In this document: positions 13,670 through 23,133 of the stretch, in pieces | How the letters are laid out: every line of letters starts with the position of its first letter | How positions within the stretch are numbered: the first letter of the stretch is position 1 | Assembly (NCBI RefSeq): GCF_006838285.1 | Contig: NZ_CP038228.1 | Span: forward strand, 3,162,001 to 3,226,000 | Direction of reading: 5' to 3' | From: Xanthomonas translucens pv. cerealis | Lineage (GTDB): Bacteria; Pseudomonadota; Gammaproteobacteria; Xanthomonadales; Xanthomonadaceae | Length of the DNA: 64,000 nt | Notes under the pieces: model-generated | Told to the model about the DNA's origin: nothing | The model's database searches: none | Seen by the model: the letters and a program-made list of their open reading frames with translations, nothing else | Made by a program: the position numbers and the translations under genes

Positions 13670-14751
13670 GCCGCCCGCCTCCGCGGCCGCGACAGCTGGC
13701 CGTCGCGCAGGTAGGTCCACACCGCCAGCACCAGCAGCGGCACGGTCAGCCACCACAGGCCCAATGCGCGCGGCAGCTTGTCGGTGCTCAGCCACTGGGT
13801 GCCGATGAACATCAGGTTGGTGCCGACCAGGTAGGCCAGGAACGCCAGCATGATCCGGCCGTAGCGCTGCTGCCGCGGCGAGCTGCGCGACAGCGGCAGG
13901 GTCAGCAGGGCGAAGGCCAGCGCCAGCAGCGGCGGGGCGATGCGCGCGTGCAGCTGCGCATTGGCCTGCGGCCGCGGGTCGCCGATCAGCTTGGCGGTGG
14001 GCAGCAGTTCCGGATCGTCGTCCTTGCGCGCCTCATCGCGGTCCGGCAGGGCCACGTCGTTGCTGACGTAGCGCATCAGCCGGTAGTCCATGCCGTCGCC
14101 GGCCAGCGGCCCTTCCACGCGGTAGCCGTCTTCCAGGCGCAGGTAGCGGTCGGCCCTGCCCTCGAAGAACATCGCGCCGCGCTGCGCGGTGACTACGTCC
14201 AGGCGGCCGTCCTTCTGCCGCTGCATGAACACCTTGCCCAGCTTGGTGCCGTCGCCGGACAGGGTGCTGATGTAGACGATGCCGCCGTCGGACAGCGTGG
14301 TGAAGCGCCCGGCCTCCAGCCCGGCCATCAGCAGGCTGCGGTTGGCCTCGTCGATCAGCCGGTCCGAGGTGCGGTCGGCCCAGGGACCCAGCCACAACGA
14401 GCACAGCCCGACCAGGGCCACCACCGGCACCACCAGCATCAGGATCGGACGCAGCAGGCGCCGCGGACCGACGCCGATGGCGGTGATCACCGCCATTTCC
14501 GAGTCGCGGTACAGCCGCGCCAGCGCCAGCAGCAAGCCCAGCATCAGCGCCAGCGGCAGGATCAGCGGCAGATACACCACGAATTGCAGGCCCAACTGGG
14601 AAAACAGCAACTTGGCCGGGATGCGGCCATCGGCGATGTTGCCCAGGATGTCGACCAGCACACCGCCGACGCTGACCACCAGCAGCACGATGAGGGTGGC
14701 CAGGAAGCTCTGGATGAAATCGCGCAGCAGGTATCGATCGAGCTTCGGCAT
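13666..14751 (-). CDS. lptF: LPS export ABC transporter permease LptF
   Basis: This is the partner permease of LptG, 361 aa, starting MPKLDRYLLRDF, the standard LptF N-terminus. TM segments lie at about 13-33 (FIQSFLATLIVLLVVSVGGVL), 56-76 and 98-118. A periplasmic domain (about 135-270) includes GIVYISTLSGDG. C-terminal TMs are near 275-350. It is divergent from pepA, with 108 nt between the starts, as in E. coli where pepA and lptF are also divergent. The ATGA junction with lptG indicates translational coupling. Confidence 0.95.
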   Translation of the reverse strand: MPKLDRYLLRDFIQSFLATLIVLLVVSVGGVLVDILGNIADGRIPAKLLFSQLGLQFVVYLPLILPLALMLGLLLALARLYRDSEMAVITAIGVGPRRLLRPILMLVVPVVALVGLCSLWLGPWADRTSDRLIDEANRSLLMAGLEAGRFTTLSDGGIVYISTLSGDGTKLGKVFMQRQKDGRLDVVTAQRGAMFFEGRADRYLRLEDGYRVEGPLAGDGMDYRLMRYVSNDVALPDRDEARKDDDPELLPTAKLIGDPRPQANAQLHARIAPPLLALAFALLTLPLSRSSPRQQRYGRIMLAFLAYLVGTNLMFIGTQWLSTDKLPRALGLWWLTVPLLVLAVWTYLRDGQLSRPRRRAA

Positions 14752-14859
14752 GGGGGTGGGTTGATTTAAACTCTGTAATTCGTTCGCGGCGGAGCCAGCC
14801 TAACCCGGCTGGACCTAAACAGCCCGCGATTGTACGGATTTGCCAACGGAATCTGATCA

Positions 14860-16365
14860 ATGGCCCTGGAATTCATCCTGAACCACGACGCCCCGGCTGC
14901 CGCGGCGTTCGATTGCATCGTCGTCGGCATATTCGCCGACAAGCGCCTGTCGCCCGCCGCCCAGGCCCTGGATGCCGCCAGCGGCGGACGCCTGACCGCC
15001 CTGGCCGGCCGCGGCGACCTCAGCGGCAAGACCGGCGCCAGCGCGCTGCTGCACGACCTGCCCGGGGTGACCGCGCCGCGCGTGCTGGTGGTCGGCCTGG
15101 GCGAGGCCGCCAAGTTTGGCGTGCCGCAATACCTGAAGGCGGTGGGCGATGCGGCGCGCGCGCTGAAGAGCGGGCCGGCGGCCAGGGCGCTGTTCACCCT
15201 GTCCGAACTGGAGGTCAAGGGCCGCGACCAGTCCTGGGCGATCCGCCAGGCGGTGATCGCCAGCGACCACGCCTGCTACCGCTACACCGCCACGCTGGGC
15301 AAGAAGAAGCCCGACGACGGCGGTCTGGCCAGCCTGGCCGTACTCGGCCAGGACGCCACCGCGCTGGCCCAGGGCCAGGCCATCGCCGCCGGCGTGGCAT
15401 TCGCCCGCGAGCTCGGCAACCTGCCGCCGAACCTGTGCACCCCGGCCTACCTGGCCGAGACCGCGGCCGCGTTCGCCCATGGCATCGACGGCGCCGAGGC
15501 GCAGATCCTCGACGAGACGCAACTGCAGGAACTGGGCATGGGTTCGCTGTTGGCGGTGGCGCGCGGCTCGGCCAACCGCCCGCGGCTGCTGGTGCTGAAG
15601 TGGAATGGCGGCGGCGGCGCCAAGCCCTACGTGCTGGTCGGCAAGGGCATCACCTTCGACACCGGCGGCGTCAACCTGAAGACCCAGGGCGGCATCGAGG
15701 AGATGAAGTACGACATGTGCGGCGGCGCCAACGTCATCGGCACCTTCGTCGCCACCGCCAGCGCACGCCTGCCGCTGAACCTGGTGGTAGTGGTGCCGGC
15801 GGTGGAGAACGCGATCGACGGCGACGCCTACCGCCCCTCCGACGTGATCACCAGCATGTCCGGCAAGACCATCGAAGTCGGCAACACCGACGCCGAAGGC
15901 CGGCTGATCCTGTGCGACGCGCTGACCTACGCCGAACGCTTCAACCCCGAGGCGCTGATCGACGTGGCCACCCTGACCGGCGCCTGCATGGTCGCCCTAG
16001 GCCACCAGACCGCCGGCCTGATGAGCAAGCACGACGACCTGGCCAACGAACTGCTGGCCGCCGGAGAGCACGTGTTCGACCGTGCCTGGCGCCTGCCGCT
16101 GTGGGACGAATACCAGGGCCTGCTCGATTCCAGCTTTGCCGACGTCTACAACATCGGCGGCCGCTGGGCCGGCGCCATCACCGCCGGCTGCTTCCTGTCG
16201 CGCTTCACCGAAGGCCAGCGCTGGGCGCACCTGGACATCGCCGGCGTGGCCAGCGACGAAGGCAAGCGCGGCATGGCGACCGGGCGGCCGGTGGGGTTGT
16301 TGAGTCAGTGGTTGCTGGATCGGGCAGCGGCCGGGACCAGGGACCGGGGACCGGGGACCCGGTAG
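14860..16365 (+). CDS. pepA: leucyl aminopeptidase (M17)
   Basis: This is a cytosolic hexameric metallo-aminopeptidase, 501 aa. In E. coli PepA is also the XerCD accessory DNA-binding protein at cer/psi, and xerD lies 3.3 kb away here. The N-terminal macro-like domain (1-165) is followed by the catalytic domain. [15 protein letters not shown] and the M17 signature [10 protein letters not shown] (about 343-352) are intact. The last dozen residues ([13 protein letters not shown]) are encoded by the left arm of a heptad repeat element. The family normally ends near LLSQWLL, so the native stop has been replaced by repeat-derived codons. Confidence 0.96.
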   Translation: MALEFILNHDAPAAAAFDCIVVGIFADKRLSPAAQALDAASGGRLTALAGRGDLSGKTGASALLHDLPGVTAPRVLVVGLGEAAKFGVPQYLKAVGDAARALKSGPAARALFTLSELEVKGRDQSWAIRQAVIASDHACYRYTATLGKKKPDDGGLASLAVLGQDATALAQGQAIAAGVAFARELGNLPPNLCTPAYLAETAAAFAHGIDGAEAQILDETQLQELGMGSLLAVARGSANRPRLLVLKWNGGGGAKPYVLVGKGITFDTGGVNLKTQGGIEEMKYDMCGGANVIGTFVATASARLPLNLVVVVPAVENAIDGDAYRPSDVITSMSGKTIEVGNTDAEGRLILCDALTYAERFNPEALIDVATLTGACMVALGHQTAGLMSKHDDLANELLAAGEHVFDRAWRLPLWDEYQGLLDSSFADVYNIGGRWAGAITAGCFLSRFTEGQRWAHLDIAGVASDEGKRGMATGRPVGLLSQWLLDRAAAGTRDRGPGTR

Positions 16366-16497
16366 GACGTCTGCATGTCCATGCACCCAGCCCACCAGTT
16401 CGCCTCAGCCCCCGGCCCGTGCATCGGCCGCGCCCGTGCGCGCCCCGGTTCCAGGCCGCTCTTTCCGGGTCCCCGGTCCCCGGTCCCCGGTCCCGGC
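16330..16497. repeat. heptad-arm inverted repeat spanning pepA 3' end to holC
   Basis: This is a 168-bp element starting GCCGGGACC and ending GGTCCCGGC. The left arm (16330-16362) codes for the extra C terminus of PepA, including its stop. About 100 bp of non-repeated sequence follows. The right arm (about 16465-16497) ends 5 nt before the holC ATG. It occupies the place where a Shine-Dalgarno would be, and no purine-rich site is visible for holC. Confidence 0.82.
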
Positions 16498-16502
16498 CTC
16501 TG

Positions 16503-16925
16503 ATGCGCGCCGACTTCTACCTGATCGCCAAGCCGCGCTTCCTCACCGAGCCGCTGCGGCTGGTCTGCGAGCTGGCGCGCAAGGCCAACGACGCCAACCT
16601 GTGGACGCTGGTGCTGGCGCGCGACCAGGCGCAGGCCGAGGAGCTGGACGAACTGCTGTGGGCGTTCGACGACGACGCCTACATCCCGCACCAGATCGCC
16701 GGCGCCGATGTCGACGAGGAAGAGGCGCAGGTGCTGATCGTCCCGCCCGGCGTGGAAGCGCCGTCGCGCGCGCTGGTGATCAACCTGCGCGACGACGCCT
16801 ACCTCGGCGCCTGCGAGCGCGTGCTGGAAGTGGTGCCGGCCGACCCCGCCGCGCGCGAACCGCTGCGCGAACGCTGGAAACAGTACAAGGCGCTGGGCTT
16901 CGAACTCAGCAAGTACGACATGTGA
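16503..16925 (+). CDS. holC: DNA polymerase III chi subunit
   Basis: This is a clamp-loader accessory subunit of 140 aa that links the loader to SSB through its partner psi (HolD). The family pattern is clear: [13 protein letters not shown], then [17 protein letters not shown], a [15 protein letters not shown] block and the C-terminal [16 protein letters not shown]. The gene follows pepA, as in E. coli (pepA-holC-valS). The ATG at 16503 is preceded directly by a repeat arm rather than a clear ribosome-binding site. A candidate psi partner is found at 21291-21788. Confidence 0.93.
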   Translation: MRADFYLIAKPRFLTEPLRLVCELARKANDANLWTLVLARDQAQAEELDELLWAFDDDAYIPHQIAGADVDEEEAQVLIVPPGVEAPSRALVINLRDDAYLGACERVLEVVPADPAAREPLRERWKQYKALGFELSKYDM

Positions 16926-16929
16926 TGAA

Positions 16930-17034
16930 GCCGGGATTGGGGATGGGAGATTTGCGATGGATCTCCGGGTCCCCGCTGTCCTTGCATCGGCACCATCCCG
17001 CGCGAATTCCCAATCCCGAATAACGAATCCCGGC
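16930..17034. repeat. heptad-arm inverted repeat, holC/valS intergenic (GGGATTG type)
   Basis: This is a 105-bp element beginning GCCGGGATTGG just after the holC stop and ending CGAATCCCGGC 6 nt before the valS ATG. The arms are imperfect reverse complements built from GGGATTG/GGGATGG and AATCCCG units. The central 55 bp or so is unique. It occupies nearly the whole spacer, so the valS start lacks any visible Shine-Dalgarno and would sit at the foot of a hairpin. Confidence 0.78.
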
Positions 17035-17040
17035 TTCCCC

Positions 17041-19890
17041 ATGACTACCCTCGCCCCCAGCTACGACCCCACCTCCTTCGAATCGCGCCTGTACGCCCAG
17101 TGGGAAGCGGCCGGCTACTTCAAGCCGTCCGGGCAGGGCGAGGCGTACACGGTGCTGCTGCCGCCGCCGAACGTGACCGGCACCCTGCACATGGGCCACG
17201 CCTTCCAGCAGACGCTGATGGATGCGCTGGTGCGCTACCACCGCATGCGCGGCTTCGACACGTTGTGGCAGGTCGGCAGCGACCACGCCGGCATCGCCAC
17301 CGAGATGGTGGTGTCGCGCAACCTGGCGCTGGCAGGCCAGGGCGAGACCCGCGACGCGCTGGGGCGCGAAGGCTTCATCGCCAAGGTGTGGGAATGGAAG
17401 GCACAGTCGGGCGACACCATCGAGCGGCAGATGCGCCGCCTGGGCACCTCCAGCGACTGGTCGCGCAGCACCTTCACCATGGACCCGCAGCCGTCGGCGG
17501 CGGTGGTCGAGGCGTTCGTGCGCTGGCACGAACAAGGCCTGATCTACCGCGGCCAGCGCCTGGTCAACTGGGACCCGGTGCTGAAGACCGCAATCTCCGA
17601 CCTGGAAGTGGAGAACGTGGAGGAAGACGGCTTCCTGTGGTCGATCGCCTACGCGCTCGAGGATGGCGCAAGCTACGAACACGTCGAGCACGACACCGAC
17701 GGCAACGAAACTCTGCGCGAAACCCGCGACTATCTGGTGGTGGCCACCACGCGCCCGGAAACCCTGCTCGGCGACACCGCGGTGATGGTGCATCCGCAGG
17801 ACGCGCGCTACGCGCACCTGATCGGCAAGACGGTGACGCTGCCGCTCACCGGCCGTCAGGTGCCGGTGATCGGCGACGACTACGTGGACCGCGCGTTCGG
17901 CACCGGCGTGGTCAAGGTAACGCCGGCGCACGATTTCAACGATTATCAGGTTGGCGTGCGGCATGGGTTGCCGATGATCAACCTGTTCACCCCGACCGCG
18001 GCGATCAACGACAACGCGCCGGAGAAGTATCGTGGCCTGGACCGCTACGACGCGCGCAAGGCGGTGTTGGCCGACCTGGAAGACCTCGGCATCCTGGTCG
18101 AGACCAAGCCGCACAAGCTGCAGGTGCCGCGCGGCGACCGCACCGGCCAGGTGATCGAGCCCTACCTCACCGACCAGTGGTTCGTGAAGATGGACGCGCT
18201 GGCCAAACGCGGCCTGGAACTGGTCGAGTCGGGCCAGGTCACGTTCGTGCCGCCGAACTGGATCAACACCTATCGCCACTGGATGGAGAACATCCAGGAC
18301 TGGTGCATCAGCCGCCAGCTATGGTGGGGCCATCGCATTCCGGCGTGGTTCGACGACGCCGGCACTTGCTACGTCGGCCGCGACGAGGCCGAAGCGCGCG
18401 CGAAGAACGGCCTCGGCGCCGACATCACCCTGCACCAGGACAGCGATGTACTGGAGACCTGGTTCTCCTCGCAGCTGTGGCCGTTCTCGACGATGGGCTG
18501 GCCCGATCCGCAGGCGATGGCCGAGCGCGGCTTCGAGCGCTATGTGCCGTCGAGCGTGCTGGTCACCGGCTTCGACATCATCTTCTTCTGGGTGGCGCGG
18601 ATGATCATGGCCACCGACAGCTTCACCGGCCAGGTGCCGTTCCGCGACGTGTACATCACCGGCCTGATCCGCGACAAGGACGGGCAGAAGATGTCCAAGT
18701 CCAAGGGCAACGTGCTCGATCCGCTGGACATCATCGACGGCATCAGCATCGAGGACCTGGTCGCCAAGCGCACCGCCGGGCTGATGCAACCGCGCATGGC
18801 CGAAAAGATCGAGAAGGCCACGCGCAAGGAATTCCCCGAGGGCATCATCGCCCACGGCGCCGACGCGCTGCGCTTCACCATCGCCGCGCTGGCCGGCCAC
18901 GGCCGCGACATCAAGTTCGACCTGGGCCGCGCCGAGGGCTACAAGAACTTCTGCAACAAGTTGTGGAATGGCAGCCGGTTCGTGCTCATGAACACGGAAG
19001 GGCGGGACGCGGGAGGCGGGACGCGGGACGCGGCACAGGCGCCGGTCACCGATGCCGAGAAGTGGATTCTGGTGCGGCTGGACAAGGTCAGTGCCGAGGC
19101 GCAGGCGCATTACGCCGCCTACCGTTTCGATCTGCTGGCGCAGTGCCTGTACGAGTTCGCCTGGAACGAGTTCTGCGACTGGTTCCTGGAGCTGACCAAG
19201 CCGGCCTTGAACGGCGACGACGCCGCGGCCGCCGACAGCACCCGCCATACCCTGCTGCAGGTGCTGGAGACGCTGTTGCGCCTGCTGCATCCGCTGACCC
19301 CGTTCGTCACCGAGGAACTATGGCAACAGGTGGCGCCGCGCCTGGGCATCGCCGCGCCGACCATCTCGCTGCAGCCGTATCCGCGCACCGGCGACCTGGA
19401 CGTGAGCGCCTACGCCGGCGCCGAAGCCGACATCGAGTGGCTCAAGGCGATGGTCTCGGCGCTGCGCCGGGTGCGCAGCGAACTCAACGTGCCACCGTCC
19501 AGGCTGGTGCCACTGCTGCTGCAGGGCGGCCACGCCGAGGACCGCGCGCGGGTGGAACGCTTCGCCTCGCAGCTGAAGTTCCTGCTGCGGCTGGAGACGA
19601 TCCAGGGGCTGGACGCGGCGCAGGACGCACCGCCGGCCGCCGCGGCGATCGTCGGCGAGCTGCGGCTGCTGGTGCCGCTGGAAGGACTGGTCGACCTGGA
19701 TGCCGAGCGCACTCGCCTGGACAAGGAGATCAAGCGCGTGGATGCGGAAATCGGCAAGTGCAACGGCAAGCTCGGCAACGCCACCTTCGTGCAGAACGCA
19801 CCGGCGGCGGTGGTCGAGCAGGAGCGCGCGCGCCTGGCCGACTGGACCACGCAACTGGCCGGCCTGCGCGAGCAGCGCGCCAAGCTGTAA
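17041..19890 (+). CDS. valS: valyl-tRNA synthetase
   Basis: This is a class I aminoacyl-tRNA synthetase of 949 aa that charges tRNA-Val. I chose the ATG at 17041 ([14 protein letters not shown]); the 28 codons in front come from a repeat element. The HIGH motif is HMGH at about 50-53 ([14 protein letters not shown]). The CP1 editing domain is at about 190-330, and the KMSKS motif ([11 protein letters not shown]) is at about 550. The anticodon-binding domain begins near 670. A C-terminal coiled coil ([20 protein letters not shown]) is typical of ValS. A Gly/Arg/Asp-rich insert, [14 protein letters not shown] (about 653-666), lies exactly at the catalytic/anticodon-domain linker and is coded by GGGACGC heptads. 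Confidence 0.97.
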   Translation: MTTLAPSYDPTSFESRLYAQWEAAGYFKPSGQGEAYTVLLPPPNVTGTLHMGHAFQQTLMDALVRYHRMRGFDTLWQVGSDHAGIATEMVVSRNLALAGQGETRDALGREGFIAKVWEWKAQSGDTIERQMRRLGTSSDWSRSTFTMDPQPSAAVVEAFVRWHEQGLIYRGQRLVNWDPVLKTAISDLEVENVEEDGFLWSIAYALEDGASYEHVEHDTDGNETLRETRDYLVVATTRPETLLGDTAVMVHPQDARYAHLIGKTVTLPLTGRQVPVIGDDYVDRAFGTGVVKVTPAHDFNDYQVGVRHGLPMINLFTPTAAINDNAPEKYRGLDRYDARKAVLADLEDLGILVETKPHKLQVPRGDRTGQVIEPYLTDQWFVKMDALAKRGLELVESGQVTFVPPNWINTYRHWMENIQDWCISRQLWWGHRIPAWFDDAGTCYVGRDEAEARAKNGLGADITLHQDSDVLETWFSSQLWPFSTMGWPDPQAMAERGFERYVPSSVLVTGFDIIFFWVARMIMATDSFTGQVPFRDVYITGLIRDKDGQKMSKSKGNVLDPLDIIDGISIEDLVAKRTAGLMQPRMAEKIEKATRKEFPEGIIAHGADALRFTIAALAGHGRDIKFDLGRAEGYKNFCNKLWNGSRFVLMNTEGRDAGGGTRDAAQAPVTDAEKWILVRLDKVSAEAQAHYAAYRFDLLAQCLYEFAWNEFCDWFLELTKPALNGDDAAAADSTRHTLLQVLETLLRLLHPLTPFVTEELWQQVAPRLGIAAPTISLQPYPRTGDLDVSAYAGAEADIEWLKAMVSALRRVRSELNVPPSRLVPLLLQGGHAEDRARVERFASQLKFLLRLETIQGLDAAQDAPPAAAAIVGELRLLVPLEGLVDLDAERTRLDKEIKRVDAEIGKCNGKLGNATFVQNAPAAVVEQERARLADWTTQLAGLREQRAKL
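19004..19031. repeat. heptad tandem repeat inside valS (GGGACGC type)
   Basis: Four consecutive 7-mers in coding sequence: GGGACGC, GGGAGGC, GGGACGC, GGGACGC. They share the GGGA start and 7-bp period of the GGGACCG and GGGATTG families but have a third variant tail. They encode a short Gly/Arg/Asp linker in ValS between the catalytic core and the anticodon-binding domain. No right-hand arm is seen nearby. Confidence 0.75.
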
Positions 19891-19911
19891 GTCGCGGACA
19901 GGCGCAAGCGC

Positions 19912-20364
19912 ATGCAGCTGCGCGTGCCGCCGCCGCTGATCGTGGTCGCCGGCGCGCTGTGCGCATGGGGCGCCGCACATGCCTGGCCGGCGGCGACCCT
20001 GCTCCTGTCCGGCCAACGCCCGCTGGGCGTGGCCTTGATCGTCGTCGGGTTGATCGCCAACGTGGCGCCCAAGCTGCATTTCCGCCGTGCCGGGACCACG
20101 GTCAATCCGCTACATCCGCAGCGCGCCAGCGCCTTGGTGCAATCCGGCCTGCATCGCTATTCGCGCAATCCCATGTACCTGGGGCATGTGCTGATCCTGC
20201 TGGGCTGGATGCTGTGCCTCGGCCATCCGGCCGCAGGTCTCGCCCTGGCGATCTATCTGCTGTACATCGATCGTGTACAGATTCCGCGCGAAGAAGCGGC
20301 ATTACGCGAACGCCTCGGCACCGGCTACACGGATTACTGCAGCCGCGTGCGCCGCTGGCTGTAG
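19912..20364 (+). CDS. isoprenylcysteine carboxyl methyltransferase-like membrane protein
   Basis: This is a polytopic protein of 150 aa from the ICMT/phospholipid-methyltransferase superfamily. Hydrophobic helices are at about 8-28, 35-52 and 88-118. The diagnostic C-terminal block is present: LHRYSRNPMYLGHVLILLG (about 80-98), then IPREEAALRERLGTGY and YCSRVRRWL. In this fold the SRNPMY and ExxL..Y segments bind S-adenosylmethionine. Bacterial members methylate small molecules or isoprenoids and rarely have a proven substrate. It lies 21 nt after valS and may be transcribed with it. Confidence 0.8.
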   Translation: MQLRVPPPLIVVAGALCAWGAAHAWPAATLLLSGQRPLGVALIVVGLIANVAPKLHFRRAGTTVNPLHPQRASALVQSGLHRYSRNPMYLGHVLILLGWMLCLGHPAAGLALAIYLLYIDRVQIPREEAALRERLGTGYTDYCSRVRRWL

Positions 20365-20426
20365 CGGGAATTCCCCGACGACGACAATCGACCGCCGCCC
20401 GGCATTACGGGCGGCGGCCTGCGCAC

Positions 20427-20790
20427 TCACAGCTTGCCGGCGCCCGCCTTGGCCTTGACGTCGTTCGCCACCTGGCTCGCCGGCAGCAGCGAGTAGGCGC
20501 ACGGCGGCGTCCAGACGATGCTGTTGTTTCACTAGCAGGTCAGCGCCTTGCCGCTGCGCAGCGAGCCGACATCCGGTACACGCTGCCGCCGTCATTGGCG
20601 GCGATCTTGTCGCAGCTGCTGACGCCGGCGCTGTACGCGTTGTTCTCGGAGAATATCTTCAATTCCTTGCCGACGCCGTGCGCATGCGAGAACGGATACA
20701 CCGCATTGCTGGTGCTGCCCGCATGGCCATCGTTGTACAGGTGCACCTGCCGCAAGGAAAGCCGCGCGCCACGAAAACCGCAGGGTGCGC
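20427..20790 (-). pseudogene. decayed small secreted-type protein gene, family unknown
   Basis: Minus-strand remnant downstream of rimI. One frame reads [20 protein letters not shown], then [28 protein letters not shown]. After a frameshift near 20580 it continues [13 protein letters not shown], meets two adjacent stops (TAG TGA), then resumes in the same frame as [20 protein letters not shown] and ends ...GAGKL at 20427. The Cys spacing and composition suggest an exported protein. The 5' end, with the signal peptide, is missing. I recognise no family. One frameshift plus two stops makes this a dead gene unless the sequence contains errors. Confidence 0.5.
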
Positions 20791-20802
20791 TGCCGGCGCG
20801 GG

Positions 20803-21294
20803 TTACGACACGCCGTCGAAGAACAGTTCGATCGCCATCACCAGCGCGTCCTCGCGGCCGTTCGCCGCCGGGTAGTAGCGCGGGCGGCGGCCGATCTCGT
20901 TGAAGCCTTCGCTGTGGTACAGCGCGATCGCGCCGGGATTGGACGGGCGCACTTCCAGGAACACGCGACGCGCGCCCAGGTCGGCGCCGTACTTGATCAG
21001 CGCGCGCAGCAGCAGGCGGCCATAGCCGCGCGACTGCCGCTCGGGCGCGACGCAGACATTGAGAATGTGCGCCTCGCCGGCGGCGACGCTGATCACGCCG
21101 TAGCCGACGATCTGGCCCTGTTCCTGCAGCACCCAGCCCGGATAGCCGGCCTGTAGGCAGTCGCGGAAGATGCCGCGCGTCCACGGGAACGGATAGGCGC
21201 GGCGCTCGATTTCCATCACCGTATCCAGGTCGGTTTCGCGCAAGCTGCGCAGCGTCGTCGTCGCCGGCGAGGACGCCGAACCCAGCGCGCTCAC
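20803..21294 (-). CDS. rimI: ribosomal protein bS18 alanine N-acetyltransferase
   Basis: This is a GNAT acetyltransferase of 163 aa that modifies the N-terminus of ribosomal protein S18. I chose the GTG at 21294 because it overlaps the upstream gene's stop (GTGA), and the protein then begins about 15 residues before the conserved core [20 protein letters not shown]. The acetyl-CoA P-loop is [11 protein letters not shown], and the C-terminal strand has [18 protein letters not shown], typical of RimI. It is the third gene of pssA / psi-like / rimI on the minus strand. Confidence 0.92.
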   Translation of the reverse strand: MSALGSASSPATTTLRSLRETDLDTVMEIERRAYPFPWTRGIFRDCLQAGYPGWVLQEQGQIVGYGVISVAAGEAHILNVCVAPERQSRGYGRLLLRALIKYGADLGARRVFLEVRPSNPGAIALYHSEGFNEIGRRPRYYPAANGREDALVMAIELFFDGVS

Positions 21295-21788
21295 CGCGGC
21301 GCCTGCTTGCGCAGCGCGCGCAGCTGCGGCCACAGCGCGCGCTTGGCAGCGGCGTTGCCGCGCAGCTCGGCCAGCGGCCAGGTCGCCATCAAGGCCTGCG
21401 TGGCCGGATCGTTCGGATTGCACCCGGAAGCGCGCAGCAGCGCGATCTGCAGCCGGTCGGGCAAGCGCAGGCCGGCACGCCGCACGCCCGAAGCCGGCGC
21501 CGCGCGTCGCGGCTCGGGATAAGCCGCGGGTGCGGCCGGCGCGCGGCCGCGCGGCGACGGCTCCGCGGGCGTGGGCGGCGCAGGCGCCGGTGCCGCGTGC
21601 CCGGACAGCAGCGCCGGCCCAGCCGCATCGGCGGCAGGCGGATCGCGCAGCTGCGCCTGCGCCGGCTGCGCGACCACCGCGCCGACCTCGGCATCGGCGC
21701 CCACATACACGGTATGCCCCAGCGCCTGCAGCCAGCCGTGCTGCTCGGCCGTCCACAGCGGCGCAGCGTTGTCCATCGCCTCGCTCAC
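21291..21788 (-). CDS. candidate DNA polymerase III psi subunit (HolD-like)
   Basis: This protein of 165 aa starts at GTG 21788 ([12 protein letters not shown]), overlapping the pssA stop as GTGA. Its stop overlaps rimI in the same way. The N-terminus ([16 protein letters not shown], 15-30) resembles the E. coli psi segment that binds the clamp loader (DWQLQQLGITQW). The C-terminus ([18 protein letters not shown], 139-156) resembles psi LTDLRANPTARAALWQQI, quoted from memory. Between them lies an Ala/Pro-rich linker (about 50-105). In E. coli holD is also directly upstream of rimI. The chi partner gene holC is in this window. This is an inference from short motifs plus synteny and would usually be annotated hypothetical. 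Confidence 0.65.
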   Translation of the reverse strand: MSEAMDNAAPLWTAEQHGWLQALGHTVYVGADAEVGAVVAQPAQAQLRDPPAADAAGPALLSGHAAPAPAPPTPAEPSPRGRAPAAPAAYPEPRRAAPASGVRRAGLRLPDRLQIALLRASGCNPNDPATQALMATWPLAELRGNAAAKRALWPQLRALRKQAPR

Positions 21789-22558
21789 GTCGCGTCCGGC
21801 AGCTTGCGCCAGCGCCGCCAAAGCCAGTGGCAGGGACCGGACAAGGCGTACAGCACGCCGATCGCCAGCAGCGCGCGCGACAGATCGATGACCAGCACCG
21901 CGATCACCACCGACGCCAGCACCAGCATCAGGAACGGCACCCGGTCGGCGCGCGGACCTTTGGCAGCGCCGCCCTTGAAGCTCCAGAACCGGATCCGGCT
22001 GACCATCAGCAGCGCCGCGACCACGGTCAGGCCCAGCGCCACATAGCGCAACTGCTCGCCGTCCCAGCCGAGGTTGCCGTCGGCGAACGCCCACACGAAG
22101 GCCATCATCAGCCCCGCCGCGGCAGGGCTGGCCAGGCCGACGAACCAGCGCTTGTCGACGGTGCCGACCTGGGTGTTGAACCGCGCCAGGCGCAGCGCGG
22201 CGCAGGCCGCGTACAGGAACGCCACCGACCAGCCGACCCGGCCCATCACGCTGCCGTCGAACTTCAGCGCCGACAGCGACCAGTGGTACATCACCAGCGC
22301 CGGGGCCATGCCGAAGCTGACCAGATCGGCCAGCGAGTCGTACTGCACGCCGAATTCGCTGCTGGTGCCGGTCAGCCGCGCCACCCGCCCGTCCAGCCCG
22401 TCCATCACCGCGGCGACGAACACCGCCACGCTGGCGTGCACGAACTGGCCGTTGGCGGCGGCGATGATGGCGTAAAAGCCGGAGAACAGGCCGGCGGTGG
22501 TGAACAGGTTCGGCAGCAGATAGATGGTGCGCGAACGGGGAGGCGGTCGGGATGGGTC
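21785..22558 (-). CDS. pssA: CDP-diacylglycerol-serine O-phosphatidyltransferase
   Basis: This is an integral-membrane enzyme that makes phosphatidylserine, the precursor of phosphatidylethanolamine. From the ATG at 22558 (MDPSRPPPRSRTIYLLPNL) it is 257 aa. The CDP-alcohol phosphotransferase motif DGx2ARx8Gx3Dx3D is present: MDGLDGRVARLTG followed by SEFGVQYDSLAD. Six or more TM segments follow. It is the membrane-bound type II enzyme, unlike the PLD-type PssA of E. coli. It heads an operon with the psi-like gene and rimI. A divergent DUF4124 gene starts 82 nt away. Confidence 0.92.
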   Translation of the reverse strand, partial: DPSRPPPRSRTIYLLPNLFTTAGLFSGFYAIIAAANGQFVHASVAVFVAAVMDGLDGRVARLTGTSSEFGVQYDSLADLVSFGMAPALVMYHWSLSALKFDGSVMGRVGWSVAFLYAACAALRLARFNTQVGTVDKRWFVGLASPAAAGLMMAFVWAFADGNLGWDGEQLRYVALGLTVVAALLMVSRIRFWSFKGGAAKGPRADRVPFLMLVLASVVIAVLVIDLSRALLAIGVLYALSGPCHWLWRRWRKLPDAT

Positions 22559-22640
22559 CATGGCCGGCAGTTTAATCGACTTGCCAGGCCCGACGGCGGG
22601 TGCTGCAATCGGCGCTCGCCCCGTGCCCCTGGAGACCGTG

Positions 22641-23033
22641 ATGCGCGCCCTGACCCGGCTTTGCTGCCTGTGCCTGCTCACCGCCAGCGGCGTGGCCGGC
22701 GCCGCCACCCTGTACCAATGGAAGGATGCGCAGGGCGTCACTCACTATTCGCAGAGTCCGCCGGCGGACGGCAAGTACCAGGCGCGATGGGTCGACAGCC
22801 ACGGCGGCACCCAGGCCGAGAGCAGCGAGGTCGCCGCCCCGGCCGAAAACGCCAACTGCCTGAGCGCGCGCAAGAACCTGGACATCCTGGGCAAGCCGGG
22901 CAAGGTGCTGACCGACCGCGACGGCGACGGCAAGCCCGACGGAGAACTGGACGAAGCCCAGCGCGACGCGCAGAAGAGCCTGGCCGAAGCCGCGATCAAA
23001 GCCTATTGCGCACCGCCCGCCGCCGCGCAGTGA
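22641..23033 (+). CDS. DUF4124 domain exported protein
   Basis: This is a small secreted protein of 130 aa. I chose the ATG at 22641 because it begins a clear signal peptide, [21 protein letters not shown], cleaved after AGA or AA. The DUF4124 core comes at once: [19 protein letters not shown]. The rest is charged, with a [15 protein letters not shown] segment that resembles a calcium-binding loop, and two cysteines (NCLSARK and AYCAPP). The function of DUF4124 proteins is unknown; they are envelope-associated and common in Xanthomonadaceae. It is divergent from pssA and 100 nt upstream of proS. Confidence 0.8.
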   Translation: MRALTRLCCLCLLTASGVAGAATLYQWKDAQGVTHYSQSPPADGKYQARWVDSHGGTQAESSEVAAPAENANCLSARKNLDILGKPGKVLTDRDGDGKPDGELDEAQRDAQKSLAEAAIKAYCAPPAAAQ

Positions 23034-23133
23034 GCACGCCAAGGCAGTGCGGACGCGGCGCAGGCGGCCCCGCATTCCCGCAGCGCCGGCAATGACTGGC
23101 AAAATGGGCGCCCGCCGTTCGCGAAGCCCCTCG

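Noticed and set aside
17100..20903. Long plus-strand frame overlapping valS out of phase
   Set aside because: It is an Arg/Gly/Ala-rich shadow of valS with no motif; ValS motifs lie in the other frame.
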